23,625 nt of DNA from Chrysochromulina tobinii (lineage: Eukaryota; Haptophyta; Prymnesiales; Chrysochromulinaceae): contig JWZX01002593.1 in the NCBI GenBank assembly GCA_001275005.1, positions 1-23,625 of the forward strand, in the 5' to 3' direction. The translations under genes and the position numbers were made by a program. The notes under the pieces are model-generated. The model saw only the letters and a list, made by a program, of their open reading frames with translations. It was not told the origin of the DNA and did not search any database. Below are positions 7,760-16,269 of this stretch, in pieces. Positions within the stretch are counted from its first letter, which is position 1. Each line of letters starts with the position of its first letter.

Positions 7760-9217
7760 ATGGTGAAATCTCCGTATGTGGACGGCCTCGATCGCGTAAT
7801 GCCGACCGTTTTCGTCGCCGGGCCGGCCAAGTCGGGCTCAACCTTCCTTTGGGACTGTCTCCATTTGAGCTTCCATCCGCAACACATTTGCGGCAGTGCA
7901 GATGCCTCCGGCTGGGCGGATGGACGCTGCGGCACCAAACGTTTCCTGCTCCCGGCGCTGGCTGCTGACGTGACGCAGCCGGGTTGCCTGCGGCCACAAA
8001 AGGAGAGCTCGTTCTGGCGCTACTGGGGTCGCCGGCCACAGGTGACATGGGCACGGTATGGAGGGCCTCGCGTTCCTTTGAGTGAGTGGGCGCTTGATGG
8101 CGGCTCGTGCGTGCGGCGGCGGCGCAACCTGTCGCGCAGTCACGCCGACGATAGCGGGCCGCGCAAGTTCGCCGCGTACCGTGCAGTCGAGGACATTTGT
8201 CTGCAGGACTCGCCATGTGGAGGTCAGGGCGCCAGCAGTCACCGTGTGCCGTATGTTTCGCCTATGCCACCAGCTTGCATGAGCGAGTGCACGCCTTGCA
8301 CCTTGCATCCTGGGTGGGTCAACAACGTGGAGGCGCCGTGCGACATTGCATCCTACCGCTGCGCCTCACGTACGTGTGCGGAAGCGCCCTACGTGCCCAA
8401 GGCGCTGCGCCGCGCCAACTACAGTGCTTACCATGCACGCGCCTTCACTCTTACGGCGTTCCCGTCGCTGGAGGCGCTTGCCGCTGCCAATGTCAACGCC
8501 ACGCGACTCGCCTCGCTCGAAGGCAACCCAGGCCTCTTCCAGACGCCTCCGCGGCACGCTCGAGCCCTGGCCTCGCTCACCACGCCTGCGGGCCGCCACG
8601 AGCTCAAGCTCATCGTCGGCCTGCGTGACCCCATCGACCTCGCCTTTTCGCTGTGGGCTTTCCTGGCCACCATCGGCCAAGAAGGGCGTCGAGTGGAGCA
8701 GCGCATGGCCCGTGCACTCGCGGCGGTGCAAGCGTGCAACGACTCGCTCGCGGACGACCCGATGCTTCTCTTGAACCTGCCGCCGAGCGAACTTGCCCGC
8801 TACCGCGCTTGCCTTGACGACCGCCCGCGCTCAAAGCAGCACTTTTACATGTACGGTGGGCTGTATGCGCTGCACTTGCTCGGCTGGCTGCACCTCGGAT
8901 ACGAGGGCCGTCAATTCCTCTTCGTTCGCATGCGGTCGTTGCCTCGCACCGAGGCGCAAGCCCTCGCGCTCCAGAAGGAGCTGGCAGCCTTCCTTGGGCT
9001 TTCGGCCCCAGTGCCCTCCGCCCAGCGCAGCATGTGCCTGAGCGCGTCGATGATCACGGCCAAAGGCCAGCGCATTCGAGCCCACAATGCTTCCGTCAAA
9101 GAGGTGAAGAAAGCGTTCATGCAGTCGCCCACGGCGGCTACCTTGCAACACTTCTTCGACGGGCACGAAGCGCTCCTCCGTGCTCTGCTGACGAGAGAAC
9201 GCGTGCGTGTGTACTGA
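7760..9217 (+). CDS. PAPS-dependent sulfotransferase with Cys-rich insert
   Basis: A 485-aa enzyme predicted to transfer sulfate from PAPS, probably to a glycan. The 5'-phosphosulfate loop is FVAGPAKSGSTFLWDCL (18-34). The 3'-phosphate-binding element is VGLRDPIDLAFSLW (286-299) with the Arg-Asp-Pro and Ser expected of carbohydrate sulfotransferases. The later YMYGGLYALHLLGWL and FLFVRMRSL segments match the family's GxYaxhLexW and vLr-E-L regions. Between them is an unusual insert with six Cys (173, 177, 180, 194, 201, 206). An in-frame TAA lies immediately upstream of ATG 7760, which fixes the 5' limit unless an intron is missed; Met14 is the alternative. No signal anchor is visible, although family members are usually Golgi type II proteins. 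The substrate is unknown. Confidence 0.82.
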   Translation: MVKSPYVDGLDRVMPTVFVAGPAKSGSTFLWDCLHLSFHPQHICGSADASGWADGRCGTKRFLLPALAADVTQPGCLRPQKESSFWRYWGRRPQVTWARYGGPRVPLSEWALDGGSCVRRRRNLSRSHADDSGPRKFAAYRAVEDICLQDSPCGGQGASSHRVPYVSPMPPACMSECTPCTLHPGWVNNVEAPCDIASYRCASRTCAEAPYVPKALRRANYSAYHARAFTLTAFPSLEALAAANVNATRLASLEGNPGLFQTPPRHARALASLTTPAGRHELKLIVGLRDPIDLAFSLWAFLATIGQEGRRVEQRMARALAAVQACNDSLADDPMLLLNLPPSELARYRACLDDRPRSKQHFYMYGGLYALHLLGWLHLGYEGRQFLFVRMRSLPRTEAQALALQKELAAFLGLSAPVPSAQRSMCLSASMITAKGQRIRAHNASVKEVKKAFMQSPTAATLQHFFDGHEALLRALLTRERVRVY

Positions 9218-9538
9218 AACGAGACTACCTGACAACGTAACGCCTTCGCCCCTCGCCGCCCTCGCCGACTGCGGGGGGGATGGCGGGGCTTTGGGGGCTC
9301 CATGTTCTGGGGGTTGGGTGGCGCGGAACATATCACATGCGTCACATTGGCCTCAAGTTCTCTCATATTCAAAAGAGTCCTCAAACTCGAACCATATTTG
9401 GACATGTTACGTAGAATTCCTTCTGTGGAAAATCATGTTATTTCAAGACGCGAAGAGACGCCGAGCCGACATTAGAGCCGATGCGCGACGGAGCTGAGAG
9501 CGACGGAGGCGACTCTTCTCTAATATGGCGTCGCTCCG
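9218..9538 (+). other. Intergenic with a G-run cluster
   Basis: This is the 3' flank of the sulfotransferase and the 5' flank of the transporter. Five G runs at 9273-9279, 9285-9288, 9293-9297, 9309-9313 and 9316-9318 could form a G-quadruplex on the sense strand, probably in the 3' UTR. From about 9350 the sequence turns AT-richer, fitting the transporter promoter. Confidence 0.5.
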
Positions 9539-10819
9539 ATGCAGTCCATGATGGCGACCTCCATGATGTCGCGGTGGCAGAAGCAGGCGGTTGCATTTCT
9601 ATGCTTCTCTGTCTTCTACATCGCCCTCAACGAATTCAACCCATGGGCGCTCAAGGCGGGCCAGTTCCCCGGCTTTGCATTCCCCGTCTTCTACAGCATG
9701 TTTCACATGCTCTTTTCGAGCATGGCGGCGTGCATTCTGCTCTACACCGTCGCACCGCCATCCTGTGGAGGGCCGAGTTTTGCTCAGCTGCGTGAATACG
9801 GCGACGGACTCATGGTCATTGCGATCTGCACTGCTCTCAACGTCGGCTTGAATAATCTTAGCCTCACTCTTGTCTCGCTCTTCATCAACCAGGTGATCAA
9901 GGCGAGCAGTCCACTGCCGACGATGGTCTTTGAGGCGCTGCTCGCACGAAAGCGGTTCTCGCTGGCGATGGTTGTCACGGTGCTGGTCATCTGCGTGGGA
10001 TGCGTGCTGGCGCCGTTCTTCAAGCTGTCGCACTCGGCGTCTGACGGCAACTCGGCGCTCGGCGTGCTCGCCGTGCTTGTCGCGATGCTCGCCTCGTCGC
10101 TCAAGCCGGTCGTCGGCATGATCTACATGCAAGGCACGCCGAAACGGCCGAGCCTCTCGCCGACCCTTTTACTTTTCTACGACACGTCACTGAGCCTCTG
10201 CTTCATGCTCGTCTATTGTGGGCAGCTGCGCACCGCCCAGCCGTGACGCCCAGCATGACGCCTCTGACTCTGTGCAAACCAATTGGCCTCGCCCTGAGCC
10301 GCTCCCGCTCACTGACCAGTCTGTCGACTCTCGCATCTTAATGGAGCAGGGCTCTGTTCGTCCGAGCGCGCACTGAGCCTCGCCTACCTCGCCAATGCGC
10401 CCGTCAACGCCCCATACCTCGCCGGTACGAATGCGACCCTCGTCGGGCTGGGCATCATCCTTGGCGGCTCGATGATGGCCTTCTGCTTCAACCTGTCGGT
10501 GTACTATTACTTGATGCTCACAAGCGCGCTCACCTCCACGATCGGGAGCATGAGCCTCAAAGTGGTGCTCATCCTCGCTGCGGCCATGCAGGACCACGTG
10601 AACGACCCGATCTCGTGGGTGGGCATCGCTCTTGCGACGAGTGCGATGGCGGTGTATGCGTGGATCTCCTTGAGAGAGGAGGAGGCCACGAAGGTGGAGT
10701 CGTGGGGGGGAGGAAAGGGGTCGGAAGGAGGCATCGCTTTGAGCGCCTCGGTCGGAGCAGGGCCCAACGAGTGGATAGACGTGCAAACGGAGCGGACGCC
10801 GCTCACAACGTCAAATTAA
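9539..10819 (+). CDS. TPT/nucleotide-sugar-type transporter (one intron)
   Basis: Drug/metabolite-transporter superfamily protein of the triose-phosphate/nucleotide-sugar translocator group. Spliced as 9539..10217 joined to 10350..10819 it gives 382 aa with roughly ten hydrophobic helices. Family hallmarks: LNVGLNNLSLTLVSLFINQ then IKASSPLPTMVFE (the NxxL...S..FNQxIKA...P region), LASSLKPVVG, and in exon 2 MAFCFNLSVYYYLMLTSALTST then IGSMSLKVVLIL, the equivalent of the conserved TSALTxxVxGxxK region. The C-terminal tail is hydrophilic. The 5' frame alone would end at a TGA (10244-10246) after only two thirds of the fold, while exon 2 continues the family order in the same phase. Substrate and membrane cannot be assigned; no plastid leader is visible, so Golgi/ER is likely. 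Confidence 0.85.
10218..10349 (+). other. Intron in the transporter gene
   Basis: Donor GTGGGC, acceptor GAGCAG, 132 nt, phase 1. Joining gives ...CFMLVYWLCSSERALSL..., restoring the helix order. A second AG at 10318-10319 is also phase-compatible, so 30 nt (10 residues) could be alternatively included. Confidence 0.7.
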
Positions 10820-11018
10820 AGTCCTCCTAAGCTTCTTACCGCATACCGGGTTGAAAAGCAGCTACGAGGGCTGACGTGCCGACAGGGCGCCCGCACGCAC
10901 GGGCGATCGGAGATCACGGCGTCGGCAGCTGGGCGTCGGCACGGCTGGCACCTCCCGTCCACCTCGGCTCGCCGCTCTCGAACGAAAAAACTCTACACCT
11001 AAGCAGAGCCAAATGGCG

Positions 11019-11849
11019 TCACGGACGCCTGCGCGGGCTGCGGAGGTGCGTGGAGGCCTCGAGTCGCCACTGCTTGAGTGTCTCAAGATTGTTGCGCACT
11101 CGTCCACCCGGCTCGTGGTAGACGTATGCGTCGCCGAGGCGGGCTGCCGCACCTGGCGGCTGCCAACCGTACGAGGGAAGCACCTCTTCATGCCTGATGA
11201 CATTCAGCTGCAGCAGCGGGACAATCGGCAGCTCGCGTCGGGCACCCCACTGCGGAGTCGGAACTCTCCCGACTAGCAGATGCTGGTGCACCTGCGCACG
11301 GATTGCGTGCGCACGCGCGAGAGCGACCATGCTGTCTTGGGCCTCTCGCTGGCCTTTCTTCTGTTTTGTGCGCCATTGCACGCTGAGGCCCGCTTGTCGC
11401 AGCTTTGTGCTCGACAGCTTCGAGTCAAGCTTCGAGCCGCTTGTCATGACGGCGAAAGCTAAACCAGGAGCTGGACGTATATTCGGAAGCGATGCCGAGG
11501 TTCTCTGGGATTGTTTCCTGCGCGCCCTGCCCTCTACATGTACTTCTTGCCTGCCAGCTACTTGATCCGGCAGAACATGTTCAGAATGTTCGTGGCCACG
11601 ATCAATCCAGCGGAGCACGTCCTCTATCGGAGGGAGGGTGCATTGTGATGAAAGCAGGCTCCCTAGACGAGCCTGCGACAGTTCGAGCGGCCTCTGATTC
11701 CACGTTGGCGTCGGCTCCCACTCTGGGGCGACCTCGTCGTTGGAGTCCATCAACACGCTTCCCCAGAAAAACGCTCCTTCCACCTTTTGACTTCCATTCG
11801 AGGAGCAAAATTGCATGCGCAAGTGACCCGTAGCCCCGCAAAATTCCAT
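11019..11849 (-). CDS. Uncertain ORF, possibly a conserved hypothetical or remnant
   Basis: A 276-codon frame from ATG to TGA. The C-terminal half looks like real protein: MTSGSKLDSKLSSTKLRQAG, then a His/Gln-containing VHQHLLVGRVPTPQW, VPLLQLNVIRHEEVLPSYGW and GDAYVYHEPGGRVRNNL. The N-terminal third (Arg/Gln/Ser-rich, QEVHVEGRARRKQSQRT) does not. No domain is recognised. The ATG lies only 63 bp from the divergent carrier start, leaving little room for a promoter. It may be the 3' portion of a longer gene with missed introns, a decaying copy, or chance coding in GC-rich DNA. The flanks 10820-11018 and 11850-11912 hold nothing recognised. Confidence 0.35.
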   Translation of the reverse strand: MEFCGATGHLRMQFCSSNGSQKVEGAFFWGSVLMDSNDEVAPEWEPTPTWNQRPLELSQARLGSLLSSQCTLPPIEDVLRWIDRGHEHSEHVLPDQVAGRQEVHVEGRARRKQSQRTSASLPNIRPAPGLAFAVMTSGSKLDSKLSSTKLRQAGLSVQWRTKQKKGQREAQDSMVALARAHAIRAQVHQHLLVGRVPTPQWGARRELPIVPLLQLNVIRHEEVLPSYGWQPPGAAARLGDAYVYHEPGGRVRNNLETLKQWRLEASTHLRSPRRRP

Positions 11850-11912
11850 GCCTCCACGGTGGTGATTGCAACTTCATTTCACAAACCTCGTCAAATTCAG
11901 GTTCTTTTCACA

Positions 11913-12902
11913 ATGCGAGTCATCATCGTCTTTCTCGCTTCCCTCGTCCTCGTCGCCACGCGTACCTTGGCCGCGGCCGCGGAAACCAAGAAGACGTGGC
12001 AGAACCAAATGCTGTTGTAAGTGCTCGTCCTTGCTTGCGCCGCGCGCTCCTCTTCACGAACCTGCCTTTGCGGTGACACGGATGGACTGCCGACTCGCGT
12101 TGGCAGTCACGAGCGCATGCTAGCAGGTGCTGGCGCACGCGGCACGGCGCAGACGTTTCTTCACCCAATTGATGTGGCTCGTACCAGGCTGCAGGCTAAA
12201 GGCGTGACAATGGTCTTCACGCCGCAGACCTTTGTCAAGGGCATCGGACCTCAGTGTATCCTGGCCTTTCCAGCGGGCGCGCTGCAGTTTGCCGCCTATG
12301 AGTTCACCAAGTCCAAGTTCGCGCTCATGGGATTGCCGGGAGCCGGTCAGGAGCTGCTCTCAGCAATGTGTGGCGCGCTCGCCGCATCGGTCGTTCGAGT
12401 GCCGCAGGAGGTGCTCAAGCAGCGCGTCCAGGCTGACATTTACCCGAACGCCCTCGTGGGCCTCCGAACAATTCTGGCCGAGTGGGGCCCCATGGGGTTA
12501 TACAAAGGCTACACCGCGACGATCTTGCGCGATGTGCCGTGGAACGCGCTCTCCTTCATGTTCTTTGCGCAGGAGAAACAGCTCTTCACGAAGATGACCG
12601 GTGAGAAACCTACCACAGAGCAGAACCTCGCACTGGGGGCAGTGAGCGGCATGCTCGCCGCAGTGATCATGACGCCCGTCGACGTCGTCAAGACGCGCCT
12701 GATGACTGGCGGCGGCTCAGGCGGAATCGTCGGCACCTTCAACAGTATCATCAGGGAGGAGGGCGCAGCCACGCTCATGAAGGGCGTAGTTCCGCGCGTC
12801 GTGTTCCTCGCGCCACTTGCTGCGATGACTCTGAGCTTGTACGAAGCGTACGGCCGCCGACTGGTGGGGACGCGTCTGGGCGTCGATCCCAAAAGTCTGT
12901 AG
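11913..12902 (+). CDS. SLC25 carrier, plastid SAM-transporter-like (one intron)
   Basis: Mitochondrial-carrier-family protein of 299 aa, spliced as 11913..12016 joined to 12107..12902. It has the three tandem repeats with carrier signatures: HPIDVARTRLQ (54-64), VPQEVLKQRVQ (133-143) and TPVDVVKTRLM (224-234). The combination VRVPxEVLKQR, RDVPW and GAVSGMLAAVIMTPVDV, plus KGVVPRVVFLAPL near the end, resembles SAM carriers and most closely the plastid SAM-transporter-like protein of plants. The likely role is S-adenosylmethionine exchange. The N-terminus MRVIIVFLASLVLVATRTLA looks like a cleavable signal peptide, not normal for a mitochondrial carrier, and fits delivery to a secondary plastid. 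Exon 1 supplies this leader and exon 2 begins just before the first carrier helix. The substrate assignment is tentative. Confidence 0.85.
12017..12106 (+). other. Intron in the carrier gene
   Basis: Donor GTAAGT, acceptor TTGGCAG, 90 nt, phase 2. Splicing gives NQMLFHERMLAGAGARGTAQ, matching the start of carrier helix 1. The later AGs at 12122-12126 are out of phase. Confidence 0.8.
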
Positions 12903-13356
12903 TGTCACCTCCGACCCCGGGGAGCGAAAAGTGGCGCTGTTGTGAGCGCTGTTGCCGGACCCATGGGCCTACCATGGCCCATGCGCCATAGAGTCCGCCA
13001 CGTCGACCGCTGCGTGCTCCGAAGACAGGAGAGGGTTGTCCGCGTGGCGCGTGATTTCATGCGTGACTGTTCAGGTGAGCTCTTACACGGCCGCTGGCGG
13101 TCGGCGGACGACGCGCGCGTGCTCCGCACAAAAAGCGCGCTCGGGTGTGCCTGTGCCGGCCCGCTCCTTGGATCTTATACTCGTAAACCGCGTTGTAGCA
13201 TGTCACGAATTTGATGTTTTCAGTTCAACCACAAAAACAAAATTATATAACCTTATGTAGTTTCGTGAAACTCGTCAAAATCGAAGGCAAAGGTGTTCAC
13301 GCGACTGCGTCTCGCGACATTTCTCCGCGCTGAGACACTTTCGCCACTCGATCGCG
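12903..13356 (+). other. Intergenic, 454 bp
   Basis: The first part is the 3' flank of the carrier with a perfect inverted repeat. The last part (about 13205-13290) is strongly AT-rich (AACAAAATTATATAACC), the best candidate for the PFK-2 promoter. No gene is seen. Confidence 0.5.
12962..12983 (+). repeat. Perfect 8-bp inverted repeat
   Basis: CATGGGCC and GGCCCATG flank a 6-nt loop (TACCAT), 60 bp after the carrier stop. It could form a hairpin in the 3' UTR. Confidence 0.6.
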
Positions 13357-15225
13357 ATGTCTGACAGGTCTACCGAAGCAAAGCGTGATGCCTCGTCCCA
13401 GCCCCCGCTGGTCAAGTTCCTCTCCGAACTGCCACAGAGTTTGTTTAAGGCCATGAGCATCGGACGAGATGCGTCGCCGAAGACCGAGCCAAAGTGGGTG
13501 CTGCAGGAGGCACTTGGGCAGGAGAGTGCAGACGGCAATGCACAGCGTGAAGAACAAGTCATCGCCGCACTGAAGACCTTGCAGACCCATCTGCCCCATC
13601 TAACGCCCGCAGAACAATCGCGCGTGAAACAGGAGCTTCCATTCGCCTCGCCCGAGTGGCTGGATGGCCTTGCCATCTCGGCGCGTGTCAGGGCTGACGG
13701 CTCCGGGTCCTCGAAGAGTGAGACGTCGATGAGCCAATTGTTTCACGATGGCTCGGTCCACGGCGGCCTCGCAAGGTCTTCGGGCACCGACCGTCGCAAC
13801 AGGGACAGCGTGACCAACCAGGTCCCGGTGATGAAGCGCGAGGAAAGTATCAACGAGATGACCGAACGCGTCGTCGAGACCGCCACGGACGCTCGTCTTC
13901 GCCTGACGCCCGACGCGGGCCGGCTGATCCTCGTGCTCGTCGGCCTGCCAGCGCGCGGCAAGTCCATGCTCGGCTACAAGCTCGGCAGGTTCTTGGGCTG
14001 GCGCGGCTACCGCACACGTCACTTCAAGGTGGGTGACCGGCGCCGCGAAGTGTGGAATGAGTCTGGCAATCAGTCCGGCGAGCGCCTTCCGCAAACGTCC
14101 GCCTCCTTCTTCGATGGGACGAAGGCGTACGCGTCGATGACCCGCGAGCAGCTCTCGCTGCAGGCCTTCGACGACCTTCTCAAGTGGATCGAGGCCGAAG
14201 ACGGTCAGGTCGCCATCTTCGACGCGAGTAACGTCACGATCGCCCGCCGCGCCAAGCTGAGCGAGAAGGTGCAAGCCCTCAATGCCAAAGGGACCACCTC
14301 GGCCGGCATCGTGTTCATCGAGAGCGTCGTGACAGACCCCGATGTCATCTCGAGCATGTGCACGTGGAAGGTTCGTCACTCCGAGGATTTCAAGGGTCTG
14401 GGCGAGAACGAGGCGCTTGCGGACTTGCAGGAGCGCATCTCACATTACGAGAAGCAGTACCAGACAGTGCGAGAGGTCGAGGGGCCATACACCAAGATGT
14501 TCGATCTGCGTGCGAAGGTGCATGCTTGCAACATCTATGGGCGAATGGCCAAGACGGTGCTGCCCTACCTGCTTGCCATCCACGGAATTGCGAGGCCAAT
14601 CTTCATGATTGTCGTCGATGAGGAGAACACCGCCCATGCCGAGACCAACATTGAGGCCGGGCTGGCTCAATGGGCACGCATCTACCCCCGCGCAAGCGAG
14701 CTCCTCATTCTCACCTCCGCGGCGCCACGGGCTGTCCAGGCGGCAGAGGCGCTCGTTGTGGCGGCCAAATGTGCGCCAGCGGCCAAGCGCGGCTCGATGA
14801 CGCCACTGCTGCACGCCGCCGAGTCGCCCGCCGCTCGCGCCGTGTCGGGCGATGGCGCCGGCACCTTCGAGGGTCAGTTTGGCGAGTCGGTCGCAAGTCT
14901 CGTTGCACGGCTCGAGCCGGTGGCGCTCGAAATTGAGGCCGCGGTGCAGCCAGTGGTGCTGGTGGCACACGAGGCATGCTGCCTTACCCTGCGCACGCTG
15001 CTGATCGAGCCTCAAATTCGACCCATCTCTGAGCGCGAGCTCATCGACCGTCACTCGACGATGGCCTTCCACAGCCCCGAGGCGCCGCGTTTGATCGAAT
15101 TTGTCACCATCGAGAGCGGCGGCTACTCTGAGACGGTGCATATGCTCTCAACGGAGCCGCCCCTCAACGGAGCCGGTCGGCTTGGCGCAGAGGGTGCTCG
15201 GCTGGTCGGCTTGGGCGCCCTGTAA
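13357..15225 (+). CDS. PFKFB: 6-phosphofructo-2-kinase with degenerate bisphosphatase domain
   Basis: A 622-aa homologue of the bifunctional enzyme controlling fructose-2,6-bisphosphate. Residues 1-185 are a Ser/Arg/Glu-rich extension with no recognised domain. The 6PF2K domain (about 186-410) is intact: Walker A GLPARGKS (Lys202, Ser203), FKVGDRRR, FDASNVTIARR, IESVVTDPDVI and YTKMFDLRAKVHACNIYGR. The C-terminal histidine-phosphatase half (about 411-610) has lost its active-site core: IYLCRHGES of PFKFB is IFMIVVDEE here, with Arg to Val419, His to Val420 and Gly to Asp421, and the GRIGGD loop is missing. Secondary elements remain: Arg458 in TSAAPR, GES (Glu510) and the second His (VLVAHEA, His538). 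It probably makes but cannot hydrolyse F2,6BP. ATG 13357 is the first in frame. Confidence 0.9.
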   Translation: MSDRSTEAKRDASSQPPLVKFLSELPQSLFKAMSIGRDASPKTEPKWVLQEALGQESADGNAQREEQVIAALKTLQTHLPHLTPAEQSRVKQELPFASPEWLDGLAISARVRADGSGSSKSETSMSQLFHDGSVHGGLARSSGTDRRNRDSVTNQVPVMKREESINEMTERVVETATDARLRLTPDAGRLILVLVGLPARGKSMLGYKLGRFLGWRGYRTRHFKVGDRRREVWNESGNQSGERLPQTSASFFDGTKAYASMTREQLSLQAFDDLLKWIEAEDGQVAIFDASNVTIARRAKLSEKVQALNAKGTTSAGIVFIESVVTDPDVISSMCTWKVRHSEDFKGLGENEALADLQERISHYEKQYQTVREVEGPYTKMFDLRAKVHACNIYGRMAKTVLPYLLAIHGIARPIFMIVVDEENTAHAETNIEAGLAQWARIYPRASELLILTSAAPRAVQAAEALVVAAKCAPAAKRGSMTPLLHAAESPAARAVSGDGAGTFEGQFGESVASLVARLEPVALEIEAAVQPVVLVAHEACCLTLRTLLIEPQIRPISERELIDRHSTMAFHSPEAPRLIEFVTIESGGYSETVHMLSTEPPLNGAGRLGAEGARLVGLGAL

Positions 15226-15288
15226 TCAATCTCGGCTGTAATCTCGGCCGTGTAATCTCGGCCTGGTCGGTTTGGGTGCCCTGTCATC
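15202..15288 (+). repeat. Local duplication spanning the PFK-2 stop codon
   Basis: 26 bp at 15202-15227, including codons for LVGLGAL and the stop, recur with 3 mismatches at 15263-15288. The DNA between contains imperfect copies of GTAATCTCGGC. The pattern suggests slippage or a short segmental duplication of the gene end. Confidence 0.7.
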
Positions 15289-15698
15289 TGTGCGTGCGCC
15301 AGGACGGCACGCTGTGGCCTCTAGAACCACATGCACATGAATGCCATGGCAAGGGGGCAGCATGAAGTCGCGTGTACGTGCCGCTGCGTGGTGCGTGCCG
15401 GTTTCGTCGCAGCCACCATATAGGGACTTGTGCGCAAGCTAGGCGGCACATCGCGCATCTCTGCGGGCTCAACGGCAAGGCTCTACGGTTGTTCAGTCGT
15501 TCTTTAGAAGTGTGGCTGTGTGGGATGTGTGAGTTCAGAATATTTATCGGATCCCCGGGACGCGGGCTCGCGGGGACCGGACGGCACACGCCGCGCGCTT
15601 CTCGAACGCGTCGAGCCTCGAGGGCCGCGAGGGCCGAGGCACTCTTCGGTGGGTAACGCTTGTATGCAGAACGGAGCCACGTGCGAGCAGCGAGCTGG

Positions 15699-15743
15699 GA
15701 CACTTGTCAATTGACACTTGACACTTGTGCCACTTGTGACTTG
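15699..15743 (+). repeat. Short tandem CACTTG repeats
   Basis: CACTTG occurs at 15701, 15715, 15722 and 15731, and GACTTG at 15738, with GA before the first and second copies. It is a degenerate minisatellite. Confidence 0.7.
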
Positions 15744-15816
15744 AATTCGCATGAATTCATAGATGTTAGATCAAAAAACTGAAATAATCAGAAAAGTGGC
15801 TCGGACGTGTGACGAT

Positions 15817-15855
15817 ATAACACTAAATATAACACTGATATCAACAGATAACACT
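15817..15855 (+). repeat. Three copies of ATAACACT
   Basis: Exact copies start at 15817, 15829 and 15848 in an AT-rich patch. Confidence 0.7.
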
Positions 15856-15963
15856 GACGGGGACGCAGTCACGAGTCAGGAAGTCAATCCGACCGACTCG
15901 GTCTACAAGCGCGGACTAAGTGTGTTAATCGACATGTGATATCGTCCGCAATCCGGTTTGAGC

Positions 15964-15992
15964 GGGGGTACCCCCCGGACCCCCGCGGGTCC
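15964..15992. repeat. Adjacent palindromes
   Basis: GGGGGTACCCCC (15964-15975) is a perfect palindrome, followed at once by GGACCC-CCGC-GGGTCC (15977-15992). Downstream, GACCGCCCG occurs twice (about 16065 and 16080). It could be a transposon-end or cruciform-forming sequence. Confidence 0.6.
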
Positions 15993-16243
15993 AGCGAAAC
16001 ATCCATTGTGGGAAATTTGGCTCCACGCGGGCGCGGAAAATTCGCTGCGGAGGTTTGGCGGCGAGGACCGCCCGCAATTGACCGCCCGTCCATCGCATCG
16101 GTAAAAATGTCACGCGTCCGTCACGGTTCGACGTCTTGACGTTCGGCACGCCGCGTTCTTTCGTCGGGATTTGGTTATAGGCGCGCGTCCGCGGCGTGCC
16201 AAGAAGCGACTGCCGTCGCATCGGATCGATTTGTTTAGATCAA

Positions 16244-16269
16244 TAAGTAAGTAAGTAACTAGTAAGTAA
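16244..16269 (+). repeat. TAAG microsatellite
   Basis: Four TAAG units with an ACT interruption. On the complementary strand it creates a spurious hydrophobic frame. Confidence 0.75.

Noticed and set aside
13600-14379. Long antisense frame (259 codons) under PFK-2
   Set aside because: It is a shadow of the strong codon bias of the conserved kinase gene on the other strand; His/Arg/Ala-rich with no domain.
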